Source: Paraburkholderia ginsengisoli NBRC 100965 (GTDB lineage: Bacteria; Pseudomonadota; Gammaproteobacteria; Burkholderiales; Burkholderiaceae). Taken from it: a stretch of 64,000 bases of DNA. Below, piece by piece: positions 23,681-33,703 of the stretch. A program made the position numbers and the translations under genes. Numbering within the stretch: the first letter of the stretch is position 1; each line of letters starts with the position of its first letter. The notes under the pieces are model-generated. The model made no database searches. It was not told where the DNA came from and was given only the letters and a program-made list of their open reading frames with translations. The stretch is taken from positions 992,001 through 1,056,000 of the forward strand of contig NZ_BBJF01000004.1 of the NCBI RefSeq assembly GCF_000739735.1, in the 5' to 3' direction.

Positions 23681-26600
23681 ATGAACCTGTCGCGTCCGTT
23701 TATCTCCCGCCCGGTCGCCACCACGCTGCTGGCGATCGGCATCGCGCTGGCCGGCGTGTTCGCGTTCACCCGGCTGCCGGTCGCGCCGCTGCCGCAGGTC
23801 GACTTCCCGACCATTTCGATTCAGGCCACGTTGCCGGGCGCGAGCCCGGAAACCGTGGCCACCAGCGTCGCGAGTCCGCTGGAGCGGCATCTTGGGTCGA
23901 TCGCCGACGTCACCGAAATGACGTCGCAGAGTTCCGTGGGTTCGACGCGGATCACGATGCAGTTCGGTCTGAACCGCGACATCGACGGCGCCGCGCGCGA
24001 CGTGCAGGCCGCCATCAACGCCGCGCGCGCGGATCTGCCGACCAGCCTGCGCAGCAATCCGACGTACCACAAGGTCAACCCCGCCGACGCGCCGATCATG
24101 ATTCTGGCGCTCACGTCGAACACGCTGACCGCCGGCCAGTTGTACGACTCGGCGGCCACTGTGCTGCAGCAGTCGCTGTCGCAGGTGGACGGCGTCGGCG
24201 AAGTGGACGTGAGCGGCTCGGCCAATCCAGCGGTGCGCGTGGAGCTGGAGCCGAATGCGCTCTCGCATTACGGCATCGGTCTCGAGGACGTGCGCGCGGC
24301 GCTCGCCGCCGCCAACGCGAACAGCCCGAAAGGCTCGATCGAGTTCGGCGCGAACCACGTGCAGATCTACACCAACGACCAGGCGACCAAAGCGGCGCAG
24401 TACAAGGACCTCGTCATCGCGTATCGCAACGGCGCGGCGGTGAAGCTCTCGGACATGGGCGAGGTGGTCGACTCGGTCGAAGATCTGCGCAACCTCGGCC
24501 TCTTCAACGGCAAGCGCGCGGTGCTGGTGATCCTGTACCGGCAGCCGGGCGCGAACATCATCGAAACGATCGACCGCGTGAAGGCGATGCTGCCGCAACT
24601 GCACGCGTCGCTGCCCGCCGACGTCGACATCTCGCCGACCGCCGACCGCTCCACCACGATCCGTGCCTCGCTGCGCGACACCGAACGCACGCTGGTGATC
24701 GCGGTCGCGCTGGTCGTGATGGTGGTGTTCCTGTTCCTGCGCAACTGGCGCGCCACGCTGATCCCGAGCGTGGCCGTGCCGATCTCGATCATCGGCACGT
24801 TCGGCGCGATGTACATGCTGGACTTTTCGATCGACAACCTGTCGCTGATGGCGCTGACCATCGCGACCGGCTTCGTCGTCGACGACGCGATCGTCGTGCT
24901 GGAGAACATCTCACGGCATATCGAGAACGGCGTGCCGCGCATGAAGGCCGCGTTTCTCGGCGCGCGCGAAGTCGGCTTCACGGTGCTGTCGATCAGCATC
25001 TCGCTGGTCGCCGTGTTCCTGCCGATCCTGCTGATGGGCGGCATCGTCGGCCGGCTGTTCCGCGAGTTCGCGTTGACGCTGTCGCTCGCGATCGCGATGT
25101 CGCTGATCGTCTCGCTCACGCTGACACCGATGATGTGCTCGCGCCTGCTGCGCGAGAAGCACGAGCAGAAGGAAGAAGGCCGCTTCGGGCGCTGGCTCGA
25201 ACGCGGCTTCACGTCGATGCAGCGCGGCTACGAGCGCACGCTCGGCTGGGCGCTGCTGCATCCGCGTCTGATCGTGACGATTCTGCTGCTGACCATCGGC
25301 CTGAACGTGTGGCTCTACATCATCGTGCCGAAGGGCTTCTTCCCGCAGCAGGACACCGGGCGCATGATCGGCGGCATTCAGGCCGATCAGAGCACGTCGT
25401 TCCAGGCCATGAAGGGCAAGTTCTCGCAGATGATGGACATCGTCGGCAAGAACCCGGCCGTGGAAAGCGTGGTCGGCTTCACGGGCGGCCGGCAGACCAA
25501 CGCGGGCTTCATGTTCGTGTCGCTGAAATCGAAGTCCGAGCGCAGCCTGTCCGCCGATCAGGTGATCCAGCAATTGCGCGCCCCGCTCGGCGACGTCGCC
25601 GGCGCGCGCACCTTCCTGCAACCGGTGCAGGACATCCGCGTGGGCGGGCGGCAGTCGAACGCGCAGTACCAGTTCACGCTGCTGGCCGACTCCACGCCCG
25701 ACCTGTACCTGTGGGGGCCGAAGCTCACCGAGGCGTTGCAGGCGCGCAAGGAACTCGCGGACGTCAACTCCGACCAGCAGCAAGGCGGCCTCGAAGCGAT
25801 GGTGACGATCGACCGCGCCACCGCTTCGCGCCTCGGCATCAAACCCGCACAGATCGACAACACGTTGTACGACGCGTTCGGCCAGCGCCAGGTGTCGACA
25901 ATCTACAACCCGCTGAACCAGTATCACGTCGTGATGGAAGTCGCGCCGCGCTACTGGCAAAGCCCGGAGATGCTCAGGCAGATCTACGTGAGCACGTCGG
26001 GCGGCAGCGCGAGCGGCGCGCAGACCACCAATGCGCCGGCGGGCACGGTGACGGCGGCGGCAGCCGCCACGACCACCGCGACCACCAGCGCGGCGAGCGG
26101 CGGCACGGCGGCCACGACCGCGTCGAGCACCGCGAGCATCGCCGCCGATTCCGCGCGCAACCAGGCGATCAACTCGATTGCGGCGAGCGGCAAGTCGAGC
26201 GCGTCGTCGGGCGCGGCGGTGTCGACGTCGAAGGAAAACATGGTGCCGTTATCGGCGATCGCGAGCTTCGGGCCGGGGACCACGCCGCTGTCGGTGAATC
26301 ACCAGAGCCAGTTCGTGGCTTCGACGATTTCGTTCAATCTGCCGCCGGGCGTGTCGCTATCCACGGCCACCCAGGTGATCTACGACACGATGGCCGAGAT
26401 CGGCATGCCGGGCACGATCCACGGGAGCTTCCAGGGTACCGCGCAGGCGTTCCAGCAGTCGATGTCCGACCAGCCGATCCTGATTCTGGCCGCGCTCGCG
26501 GCGGTGTATATCGTGCTCGGAATGCTGTACGAGAGCTACATCCATCCGCTGACCATTCTGTCGACGCTGCCTTCGGCTGGCGTGGGCGCGTTGCTCGCGC

Positions 26601-27007
26601 TGTTGCTGTTCAAGACGGAGTTCAGCATCATCGCGCTGATCGGCGTGATCCTGCTGATCGGCATCGTGAAGAAGAACGCGATCATGATGGTGGACTTCGC
26701 GATCGAGGCGTCGCGGCAAGGCATGTCGTCGCGCGACGCAATTTTCCAGGCGTGTCTGCTGCGCTTCCGGCCGATCATGATGACGACCTGCGCGGCACTG
26801 CTCGGCGCACTGCCGCTCGCATTCGGGCACGGTGAAGGCGCGGAGTTGCGCGCGCCGCTGGGGATCGCGATCGTCGGCGGATTGATCGTCAGTCAGATGC
26901 TCACGCTCTACACCACGCCGGTGGTCTATCTGTACATGGATCGGCTGAGGGTGCGGTGGGAGAAGAGGAAGGCGCGGAGGACGGGGGTGGCGCCGTCGTC
27001 GTCGTAG
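23681..27007 (+). CDS. mdtC: RND multidrug efflux pump subunit MdtC, with low-complexity insertion
   Basis: A 1108-residue RND transporter, about 80 residues longer than E. coli MdtC. It has the same relay residues as Mdt[22 protein letters not shown] and [14 protein letters not shown]. The extra length is an Ala/Thr/Ser-rich insertion at about residues 768-850 (for example [20 protein letters not shown]) in the second periplasmic loop, just before the segment [15 protein letters not shown]. In RND pumps this region lies on the periplasmic docking or porter surface. No outer-membrane factor gene follows; the next gene is convergent. The pump must therefore borrow an OprM-like protein encoded elsewhere. 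Confidence 0.95.
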   Translation: MNLSRPFISRPVATTLLAIGIALAGVFAFTRLPVAPLPQVDFPTISIQATLPGASPETVATSVASPLERHLGSIADVTEMTSQSSVGSTRITMQFGLNRDIDGAARDVQAAINAARADLPTSLRSNPTYHKVNPADAPIMILALTSNTLTAGQLYDSAATVLQQSLSQVDGVGEVDVSGSANPAVRVELEPNALSHYGIGLEDVRAALAAANANSPKGSIEFGANHVQIYTNDQATKAAQYKDLVIAYRNGAAVKLSDMGEVVDSVEDLRNLGLFNGKRAVLVILYRQPGANIIETIDRVKAMLPQLHASLPADVDISPTADRSTTIRASLRDTERTLVIAVALVVMVVFLFLRNWRATLIPSVAVPISIIGTFGAMYMLDFSIDNLSLMALTIATGFVVDDAIVVLENISRHIENGVPRMKAAFLGAREVGFTVLSISISLVAVFLPILLMGGIVGRLFREFALTLSLAIAMSLIVSLTLTPMMCSRLLREKHEQKEEGRFGRWLERGFTSMQRGYERTLGWALLHPRLIVTILLLTIGLNVWLYIIVPKGFFPQQDTGRMIGGIQADQSTSFQAMKGKFSQMMDIVGKNPAVESVVGFTGGRQTNAGFMFVSLKSKSERSLSADQVIQQLRAPLGDVAGARTFLQPVQDIRVGGRQSNAQYQFTLLADSTPDLYLWGPKLTEALQARKELADVNSDQQQGGLEAMVTIDRATASRLGIKPAQIDNTLYDAFGQRQVSTIYNPLNQYHVVMEVAPRYWQSPEMLRQIYVSTSGGSASGAQTTNAPAGTVTAAAAATTTATTSAASGGTAATTASSTASIAADSARNQAINSIAASGKSSASSGAAVSTSKENMVPLSAIASFGPGTTPLSVNHQSQFVASTISFNLPPGVSLSTATQVIYDTMAEIGMPGTIHGSFQGTAQAFQQSMSDQPILILAALAAVYIVLGMLYESYIHPLTILSTLPSAGVGALLALLLFKTEFSIIALIGVILLIGIVKKNAIMMVDFAIEASRQGMSSRDAIFQACLLRFRPIMMTTCAALLGALPLAFGHGEGAELRAPLGIAIVGGLIVSQMLTLYTTPVVYLYMDRLRVRWEKRKARRTGVAPSSS

Positions 27008-27022
27008 TCGGGCTGCTGCGCT

Positions 27023-27052
27023 GTGGGTCATGCCTTGATGCATAGGACCCAC
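27023..27052. terminator. hairpin between mdtC and the convergent gene
   Basis: GTGGGTC (27023-27029) and GACCCAC (27046-27052), with an inner ATG/CAT pairing, form a stem 16 bp past the mdtC stop. No T-tract follows. It may end mdtABC transcription. Confidence 0.45.
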
Positions 27053-27071
27053 GGCGCGCTGGACAGCAGGC

Positions 27072-27536
27072 TCAAAGCTTCTGCTCCACCGCTCGCGAAA
27101 AAATCCGCTGCCACTGCTTCGCCTGCCGCTCACCGGACATCGGCACGAGCCACTCGCCATGCTTCGGGTCTTTCACCTTCAACGCCACCTGGGCTCGAAC
27201 GTCGCGTCCCCGAACTTCAGCCCCCAGCAGATCGGCGAAGATATACGCGCCGCGCTCGTCGCCCACGTGAATCTCGCACAGCCGCTTACCCGCCGCGAGC
27301 CGCACCGATCCCCAGTTCCCTTTGAGTTCGTGCGTCCAGTCGCCATCGCGAACATTCGACGAGACTTCCTTGCGCCGTCGCCACCAATACGCAACAGCGG
27401 CGATCAGCAGCGCGACGACCAGCACGGCCACGCCAACCGCAACCGCCAGCCCGAACGCCGCCTGCAACGCATAAAACGCCCGCACAGCTCCATACACCAG
27501 CGCGATCAGCGCAATCAACGCAACCAGAATCGGCAT
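27072..27536 (-). CDS. membrane protein with cytoplasmic domain, unknown function
   Basis: A 154-residue protein from ATG 27536. Two hydrophobic segments (ILVALIALIALVYGAVRAFYAL and LAVAVGVAVLVVALLIAAVAYWW) are followed by a positive RRRK and a soluble domain of about 90 residues (DWTHELKGNWGSVRLAAGKRLCEIHVGDERGAYIFADLLGAEV). I do not recognise the domain. It is convergent with mdtC, 64 bp away, and 105 bp downstream of the peroxiredoxin gene on the same strand. Confidence 0.7.
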   Translation of the reverse strand: MPILVALIALIALVYGAVRAFYALQAAFGLAVAVGVAVLVVALLIAAVAYWWRRRKEVSSNVRDGDWTHELKGNWGSVRLAAGKRLCEIHVGDERGAYIFADLLGAEVRGRDVRAQVALKVKDPKHGEWLVPMSGERQAKQWQRIFSRAVEQKL

Positions 27537-27641
27537 CGCACACTCACCCGGCAAAAAAAAACCTAGCCTAGCACGAGCGATGCCGCTCTCTCAGCGCAAA
27601 GCACCAGCACGAACGATGCGTCGCGCGCGACGAAGCAGCAC

Positions 27642-28202
27642 TCACTGCTTATGCGTCTGCGCCCACTCCTTGACCGCCTTCAACGTGTTCTCGACGTGCT
27701 TCTCCGGCGACAGGCTCGTGTACTCGTAAATGATCTTGCCGTCCGGCGCGATCACGTACGACACGCGATTGGCCATCGAGCTATGCATCGGCATGCCGGC
27801 GTCATAAGCACCGATCACCTTCGAGTCGGCATCCGCCGCAACCGGGAATTTGCTGCGACACTCGCTCACCGAGAACTTCGTCAACGTGTCGATGTTGTCG
27901 TGCGATACGCCGATCACGGTCGCGCCATATTTCTTGTACTCGTCGACGGCATCGGCGAACTCGTGCGCTTCGATCGTGCAGCCCTTGGTGAAGGCCGCCG
28001 GGTAGAAGTACAGCACCACGGGCCCTTTCTTCAACTCGTCGGCGAGCGAATACGTATAAGTCTTGCCGCCGAGCGACGCTTCGGTGGTGAACGGCGGCGC
28101 CGGATCGCCCGGCTTGAGGGTCGCGGCGGCCGTCAGCGAATACATCGCGAAGCCGGCCGATATGGCGGCGGCGAGCGACATCGATAGGAATGTTTTCTTC
28201 AT
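27642..28202 (-). CDS. exported peroxiredoxin (AhpC/TSA, Bcp/PrxQ-like)
   Basis: A 186-residue protein from ATG 28202, preceded by GGAGGAG. A signal peptide (KKTFLSMSLAAAISAGFAMYSLTAAA) precedes a thioredoxin-fold peroxiredoxin. The peroxidatic Cys is in AAFTKGCTIEAHEF (about residue 75). The Bcp-type second Cys five residues on is replaced by His (EAHEF). Another Cys in SVSECRSKF could be resolving. Such enzymes reduce peroxides; here the signal peptide places it in the periplasm. The usual Bcp is cytoplasmic, so an exported form is noteworthy. Confidence 0.9.
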   Translation of the reverse strand: MKKTFLSMSLAAAISAGFAMYSLTAAATLKPGDPAPPFTTEASLGGKTYTYSLADELKKGPVVLYFYPAAFTKGCTIEAHEFADAVDEYKKYGATVIGVSHDNIDTLTKFSVSECRSKFPVAADADSKVIGAYDAGMPMHSSMANRVSYVIAPDGKIIYEYTSLSPEKHVENTLKAVKEWAQTHKQ

Positions 28203-28430
28203 CTGCTCCTCCAGGCGTGATGGCACGCGTCGTGCCAATGACTATGAGCCGCAGCCGGCGGCGCTGAGCGCAACCCGGCCCGCTTCGCACTCTATTGGAA
28301 CACGTACGCATGGAGTGCGTCAGCAGCGGCCCACACACCGCACAGCGCGCAGCACATCACGCCGCCGCAGCCATGCTAGACCGCGGCGCACGCACCCGCC
28401 CGCGTCATCAGGTCAAGTCGAACGACAACC

Positions 28431-29795
28431 TCAGACGGTCGCGTCCCCGACATGCGCGCCGAACCACGCCGCCGCCGACAGATTCAACTCCGACAGCACG
28501 TCGGGCGTGAGCGCCGCGAAGCCGGCCGGCGCAGCGGGCGCCATCGCGATCGACGCGGCATCGCCGCCCTCGCCGGCGACCTCGGCAATCCGCAGCAAGG
28601 TGCCAAGCTCGCCGCGACCCGAGACGATCGCTTCGCGAATATGCGGCGCGAGGCCGAGCTTCTCCAGCACGGCGCCCGGCGTGCTGCCCAGCACCACGTG
28701 GACCAGAGAAAAAATGCCGGTCATGAACGCGGCGTCGGCAAATTCGTCATCGGCCGGGCGCAGCCAGCTCGCGGCCAGTTCCATGAAGCGCGAGCGCGTG
28801 CCGGCCAGTTGCACCAGCGGATCCGCGCGCCACGGCAGATCACCGCTGTCCGCGTACAGCAGCAGTTGGGCCCAGCGCGCGATCTGCCGCGTGCCGGTCG
28901 CGATGATCGCCTCGCGCAGCGACGCGATGTTGCGGCCCAGCCCGAACGCGCTCGAATTGACGAGCCGCAGCAGTTGCACTACCACGCTTGGATTCAGTTT
29001 GAGTTCGGCTTCGAGTTCGAAGATGCAGGCATCGCACGACAGCAGCGCGAGCAGCCGCAACAGCCCCGGGCGCAGCGAGCGGCTGCGCGACGCGGACAGC
29101 ACCTGCGGCCGCGCGAAGAAGTAGCCCTGGAACAGATCGAAGCCGAGTTCGCGCGCGAGCGCGAAGTCCTCGCGTGTCTCGACCTTCTCGGCGAGCAGCG
29201 TCTTGCCGTGGCCGCGCACGGTGGCAGCCAGCTCGGCGAGCGCGGCGCGCCCGGTCTGCAGAAAATCGATCTTGACGATGTCGGTGTACGGCAGCACGCC
29301 GATCAGTTCGTCCGTTAATTCGCTGACATCGTCGAGCGCGACCTGGAAGCCGGCGCGGCGCAACTCGCCGAGCCGGCGCGTCAGTTGCGCGTCGAACGAC
29401 ACGGTTTCGAGAATCTCCAGCACGAAGCGCTCGGGCTGCATCAGGTGAACGATGTCGTTGAACAGCAGCGCGCGGTCGATGTTGACGAAGCCGCGATGCT
29501 GCCCCAGCACGGCCGGCACGCCGATCCCGCCGAGCGTGTGCGCGACCACCTGCGCGGTCGCCTGCGCATCGTCGCTGACTTCGGCGTAGTTGTGCGCGCC
29601 GGTTCGATACAGCAACTCGTAAGCGTGGAGCGCGCCGGCGCGATCGAGGATCGGCTGACGGCCCAGGTAGACGAACTGGGCGAACTGCGCGACCTGCTCA
29701 AACCGGGCGGTCAAGCCGGGCGCTGCGGCGCCGGCGGAAAAGTCACGCACCTCGATGCGCCGGACAGGCGTCCCGGCAGTATGACGTTCGGACAT
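28431..29795 (-). CDS. EAL-HDOD signalling protein (YuxH-like), degenerate EAL
   Basis: A 454-residue protein. A partial EAL domain (about 40-230) starts GRQPILDRAGALHAYELLYR. The canonical EAL triplet is replaced by ELL and other key positions are only partly kept (FVNIDRALLF, LEILETVSFD, LDDVSEL). It is followed by an HDOD domain (about 235-400: LNPSVVVQLLRLVNSSAFGLGRNIASLREAI). Degenerate EAL domains of this type usually bind rather than cut cyclic-di-GMP, and HDOD is a non-catalytic HD-like output module. It is divergent from a PAS-GGDEF-EAL gene and is the first of four related genes in this cluster. Confidence 0.88.
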   Translation of the reverse strand: MSERHTAGTPVRRIEVRDFSAGAAAPGLTARFEQVAQFAQFVYLGRQPILDRAGALHAYELLYRTGAHNYAEVSDDAQATAQVVAHTLGGIGVPAVLGQHRGFVNIDRALLFNDIVHLMQPERFVLEILETVSFDAQLTRRLGELRRAGFQVALDDVSELTDELIGVLPYTDIVKIDFLQTGRAALAELAATVRGHGKTLLAEKVETREDFALARELGFDLFQGYFFARPQVLSASRSRSLRPGLLRLLALLSCDACIFELEAELKLNPSVVVQLLRLVNSSAFGLGRNIASLREAIIATGTRQIARWAQLLLYADSGDLPWRADPLVQLAGTRSRFMELAASWLRPADDEFADAAFMTGIFSLVHVVLGSTPGAVLEKLGLAPHIREAIVSGRGELGTLLRIAEVAGEGGDAASIAMAPAAPAGFAALTPDVLSELNLSAAAWFGAHVGDATV

Positions 29796-30100
29796 GGATC
29801 ATCGGTGCAAGTGTTCGGAAAGCTACGCAGCAGCGACGTCACGGCCGGTACTGCACAACACGGTTTGCCGTATTAACGGACGGCAGGCGGCGCCACTTTA
29901 ACCGAATCGTCACAACGGCGCCGCCCGGCGCGCGCACGCCCATCCTTACCCGGTGTTTTTTGCAGCAGCCGCTAAAGATTTTCCGGCGCGGGTCGTTATC
30001 TCGTTCTGATGGGGCGGCCTGATACCTCTCGACCGCCCGAACCGGCGCAAAGCGAGCCGCCCCCCGCCTGCCAGACGAACACAGGTTGCCAGCGACAAAC
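29796..30100. other. divergent promoter region of the cyclic-di-GMP cluster
   Basis: No gene seen. It contains the sigma28-like element listed separately and presumably a leftward promoter for the EAL-HDOD gene. Confidence 0.5.
29973..29999 (+). promoter_or_regulatory. candidate sigma28 (FliA) promoter
   Basis: TAAA (29973-29976), 15 bp, then GTCGTTAT (29992-29999). The -35 matches the FliA consensus and spacing is exact; the -10 matches GCCGATAA at five of eight positions. It reads toward the PAS-GGDEF-EAL gene 100 bp on. Confidence 0.35.
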
Positions 30101-31915
30101 ATGGAAGCGAACAGGATCACCGCGCCCCGCCGGGGCTCCTTGCGCACGGTCATCGACCGGCTTCGTGCGTTCGGCCGTCGCACGGACGGCGCACCGAAGA
30201 GCGGCGCGAGCCGCGCGGCGCAACTGGAACAGGTGGTCGGCGCCGTCGACCTGCTCGCGCACGTCGACGATGCGCTGCGCTTTCAGTATGTGTCCGACGC
30301 GAGCCTGCGCTTCATCGGCTACCACCGCGAATATCTGGAAACCATCACGCTGCACGACCTCGTCGCGCCAGCCGACGTGTCGCGCCTCGACGCGCTGCTC
30401 GCGCGCGCCGCAACCTCCGGCAACGTCGAGAAAGCGACGCTGAGCCTGATCAAGTCGCTGACCTATCCGATCACCGTCGAGCTGCGCGTGGTGCGCGGCA
30501 GTCACGACGGCGTCGACGGCTATGCGATCGCCGGCTTCGACGTGTCCGCCTGGCGCGCGACCGAGGAGCGTCTGACCCAGGCGCTGCATCTGGACCGCCT
30601 GACCAGCCTGCCCAACCAGTCGGCGCTGCTGCCCGCGCTGCTCGACGCGCAACAGCAGGCCGACGCGCACGGCACGCCGGTCGCGTTGCTGCTGCTCGAC
30701 ATCGACGGCTATCAGCGTGTGAACCGCGCGCTCGGCTACGACGCCGGCGACGAGATGCTGCGCGACACGTCGCGGCGTCTGTTGAACATGACGAGCCCGA
30801 GCGAGACCGTGGCGCGCGTCGCGAGCGACGAGTTCGCGATCCTGGTCAAGCCCGCCGCGAGCCGCACCGACGCGGCGGCCGCCGCCGAAGCGCTGGCCCG
30901 CCGCCTGTTGACCGCGATCCAGCAACCGTACGTGTTCAAGGGCCAGCAGGTGCATCTGTCGGCGAGCATTGGCATTGCGCTGTATCCGGACGTGCGTCAC
31001 GCCAACGACACCGCCGCGCACGACACCCACCTGCTGCGCTGGGCCGACCATGCGCTGCTGCAAGCGAAGGCGGCCGGCGGCAACACGCTCGCGTTCTACG
31101 TGCCCGACGACAACCCCGCCGACGCCGAACGGCTGAAGCTCGAAGCGGATCTGTACGACGGCGTGCGCAACGGCGAGTTCTCGCTGCACTTCCAGCCGAT
31201 CACGAGCAGCCGCACGCACGGCGTGGTCGGCGTCGAGGCGCTGATCCGCTGGTCGCATCCGGTACATGGACTCGTGCCGCCGTCGATGTTCATTCCGCTC
31301 GCGGAGTCGATCGGGCTCATCAACTTTCTCGGCAACTGGGTGCTCAAGGTTGCGTGCATGCAGTTGATCCAGTGGGACGCGCGAGGCATCTCGCTGCAAT
31401 ACGTGGCGGTGAACGTGTCGCCGACGCAGTTTCGCGACCCGCGCTTCAAGGACTCCGTGCGCGAGGCGATCGAGCTGACCGGCATCGATCCGCGCCGCGT
31501 CGTGTTCGAGATCACCGAAAGCCTGCTGATGCACGACCCGGCTCACGCGAAGGGTCTGCTCGAGGAACTGACCGCAATGGGCATCCGCTTCGCCGTCGAC
31601 GATTTCGGCACCGGCTATTCGAGCCTCGCGTATCTGCAACGGTTTCCGCTTGCCAAGCTCAAGATCGACCGGAGTTTTGTCGAGAATCTGCTAACCTCGC
31701 GAAACGATCAGGCAATCGTTAGCGCGGTCGTCGGGCTCGCCCAGACGCTCGATCTCGAACTGGTTGCCGAAGGCGTCGAAACGGAAGCGCAACGTACGCT
31801 GCTCACCGAGATGGGCTGCGATCACATTCAGGGCTGGCTCGTCTGCAAGGCTTTGCCTTCCGACGAACTCGCGCAGCGTTTCGAAACGCGCACGCTTCAC
31901 CTGCACTCCGCCTAG
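30101..31915 (+). CDS. PAS-GGDEF-EAL cyclic-di-GMP phosphodiesterase with degenerate GGDEF
   Basis: A 604-residue protein from ATG 30101; a TTG at 30086 is an alternative. A PAS-like N-terminus (about 40-160: LRFQYVSDASLRFIGYHREYLETITL) is followed by GGDEF (about 170-325) and EAL (about 335-590). The GGDEF signature is changed to ASDEF (VARVASDEFAIL), so diguanylate cyclase activity is unlikely and the domain may bind GTP as a regulator. The EAL domain looks intact: VEALIRWSHP, VAVNVSPTQF, FEITESLLM, VDDFGTGYSSLAYL, KIDRSFV and AEGVET. It probably degrades cyclic-di-GMP. No membrane segment. Confidence 0.92.
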   Translation: MEANRITAPRRGSLRTVIDRLRAFGRRTDGAPKSGASRAAQLEQVVGAVDLLAHVDDALRFQYVSDASLRFIGYHREYLETITLHDLVAPADVSRLDALLARAATSGNVEKATLSLIKSLTYPITVELRVVRGSHDGVDGYAIAGFDVSAWRATEERLTQALHLDRLTSLPNQSALLPALLDAQQQADAHGTPVALLLLDIDGYQRVNRALGYDAGDEMLRDTSRRLLNMTSPSETVARVASDEFAILVKPAASRTDAAAAAEALARRLLTAIQQPYVFKGQQVHLSASIGIALYPDVRHANDTAAHDTHLLRWADHALLQAKAAGGNTLAFYVPDDNPADAERLKLEADLYDGVRNGEFSLHFQPITSSRTHGVVGVEALIRWSHPVHGLVPPSMFIPLAESIGLINFLGNWVLKVACMQLIQWDARGISLQYVAVNVSPTQFRDPRFKDSVREAIELTGIDPRRVVFEITESLLMHDPAHAKGLLEELTAMGIRFAVDDFGTGYSSLAYLQRFPLAKLKIDRSFVENLLTSRNDQAIVSAVVGLAQTLDLELVAEGVETEAQRTLLTEMGCDHIQGWLVCKALPSDELAQRFETRTLHLHSA

Positions 31916-32005
31916 CATGCAGGTGCGGCGCTTACGCGGTGGAACAAGCCGGCCCGAAGCCGGCGTGGCACTCATTGGAACATGTATGGTTTTTGCGGGA
32001 CTCAC

Positions 32006-33463
32006 ATGGTAAAGGCGGCAGTGCTCGACCGGCTCTGGACGCGAATGAGCGAGCGCGGCGATTTCCCGATGCTGTCGCAGTCGCTGCGCACCACCATGGC
32101 GGCGATGAACAATGACGACCTCGACTTCACCGGCCTCGTGCAAGTGGTGCTGTCCGACTTCGCGTTGACGCAGAAGGTGCTGCGGCTCGCCAACTCGGCG
32201 ATGTACATGGCGTTCGGCGGCAACATCACGACCGTGTCGCGCGCGCTGATGGTGCTCGGCATGGACGCGGTTGGCCATCTGGTCGTGGGCCTGAAGATCG
32301 TCGATCACTTTCATCACAGCGCGCCGCGCCGCATCGACGCGAAGCTCGAACTGAACCGCACGCTGCTGTCGGGCTGCGTCGCGCGCAAGCTCACCGAGCG
32401 CGGCGATCTGCGCGCCGGCGAAGAAGCGGTGGTCTGCACGCTGATGCGGCAGATCGGCAAGCTGCTGGTGGTGTTCTATCTGGACGCCGAGTGGGACCAG
32501 ATCCGCCGTCATATCGACGACGGCACGCTCGAAGCCGATGCGTGCGTGCTGGTGCTCGGCGTGACCTTCGACGAGATCGGCGCCGAAGCCGCGGTGCGCT
32601 GGCGTCTGCCCGACATGATCCGCTCGGGTATGGGCGAGTTCGATCCACAGGATGTCGAGCAGCCGCGCCAGGTGCAATGGCTGCGCGCGATCACCAACTA
32701 CTCGACCGCGGTCGCCGACGTACTGACCCAGCAGAACGTGCCGGACTGGGAGCGCGAGGCGCGCATCGCCGAACTCGCGCAGGAATACAGCGGCGCGCTG
32801 AACACCGACTCCGACGTGCTGCTCCAGATGAGCGTCGCGCTTGCCCGCGAAGAAGGCGGCGACGGCGTGATGGCCGAGATCGTCGAGTTGCGTGCGAACG
32901 CGGACGCGATTGCGCGCGAGGCGCTCAACCCCGAGGCGCGCATCGCGGCGGGCGTCAAGGATTTGCGCGAGTTACCCGAAGGCAGTCCGCTCGCGCCGGC
33001 CCTCGCGATGGCCTCGGAGACCGTGCTGGCCGGGCTCGGTTTCGCGCGCACGGTGGTGTTCGTCAAACACAGCAACGGGACCTTCAAGGCGCGCCTCGGC
33101 CTCGGTCCGAAGATCGACGCGGCGCTGCCGAAGCTGACCTTCAACAGCGCGTTCGAGCCCGACGTGTTTCATCTCGCGATCGCGAACTCGGTCGGCATCT
33201 TCATCGAGAACGCGCGCGACCCGAAGATGGTTGCGCGGTTACCGGAGTGGTTCCGCCGCTCGTTCGACGACGCCCGCGCCTTCGTGCTGCTGCCGGTCGT
33301 CGACGAAAGCGATCAGACGGTGGCGCTGCTCTATGGCGACTGGTCTCATACGCAGGAGCCACGCCGCATCTCGCAGAAGGAGATGAGCGTATTGAACGAA
33401 CTGGCCAAGGAGTTAGGCCGTTTTTTTGGCTTGGGGCAGATGCGGGAAATGGAGACGATGTGA
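32006..33463 (+). CDS. HDOD-domain signalling protein with GAF-like C-terminus
   Basis: A 485-residue protein from ATG 32006; an earlier in-frame ATG at 31982 lacks a good ribosome-binding site. The HDOD domain is at about 15-215 (LSDFALTQKVLRLANSAMYMAFGGNITTVSRALMVLG, then VVCTLMRQIGKLLVVFY). The C-terminal half (about 310-480) resembles a GAF-type sensor (GFARTVVFVKHSNGTFKARLGLG, AFVLLPVVDESDQTVALLYGDW). HD metal ligands are absent, as is normal in HDOD. It lies 90 bp downstream of the GGDEF-EAL gene on the same strand and is probably co-transcribed. Confidence 0.88.
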   Translation: MVKAAVLDRLWTRMSERGDFPMLSQSLRTTMAAMNNDDLDFTGLVQVVLSDFALTQKVLRLANSAMYMAFGGNITTVSRALMVLGMDAVGHLVVGLKIVDHFHHSAPRRIDAKLELNRTLLSGCVARKLTERGDLRAGEEAVVCTLMRQIGKLLVVFYLDAEWDQIRRHIDDGTLEADACVLVLGVTFDEIGAEAAVRWRLPDMIRSGMGEFDPQDVEQPRQVQWLRAITNYSTAVADVLTQQNVPDWEREARIAELAQEYSGALNTDSDVLLQMSVALAREEGGDGVMAEIVELRANADAIAREALNPEARIAAGVKDLRELPEGSPLAPALAMASETVLAGLGFARTVVFVKHSNGTFKARLGLGPKIDAALPKLTFNSAFEPDVFHLAIANSVGIFIENARDPKMVARLPEWFRRSFDDARAFVLLPVVDESDQTVALLYGDWSHTQEPRRISQKEMSVLNELAKELGRFFGLGQMREMETM

Positions 33464-33650
33464 AGACCTGGCGCGATCGTTGATCGCGGCGCTTCACTCT
33501 CACCGGTTCTGGATTTGCCCTGCTTCAATCCTGTCGCTTCGACACCGATTCAATTTGCCGGCGCTGTGGCTCGCGCGAGACGTGACGCGCGCGCGGCAGG
33601 TTGCATACGGCGCGTTGCACGCGGCGCGTTGCGTCCTTGAGCGATATGCA

Positions 33651-33676
33651 GCGTCCCCGGCTTCGACCGGGGACGC
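33651..33676. terminator. hairpin between convergent HDOD and EAL-HDOD genes
   Basis: GCGTCCCCGG-cttcga-CCGGGGACGC, a 10-bp perfect stem with a six-base loop. It is 28 bp past the leftward EAL-HDOD stop. No T-tract on either side. Confidence 0.5.
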
Positions 33677-33703
33677 GCGCCTGCTTCGCAAGCCGCGCCG
33701 CCC

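Noticed and set aside
19274-24604. A 1776-codon open frame antisense to mdtA, mdtB and the start of mdtC
   Set aside because: It has no domains, is Arg/His/Asp/Gln-rich, and exists because GC3-rich codons on the plus strand suppress stops in this frame. The plus-strand RND genes are certain.
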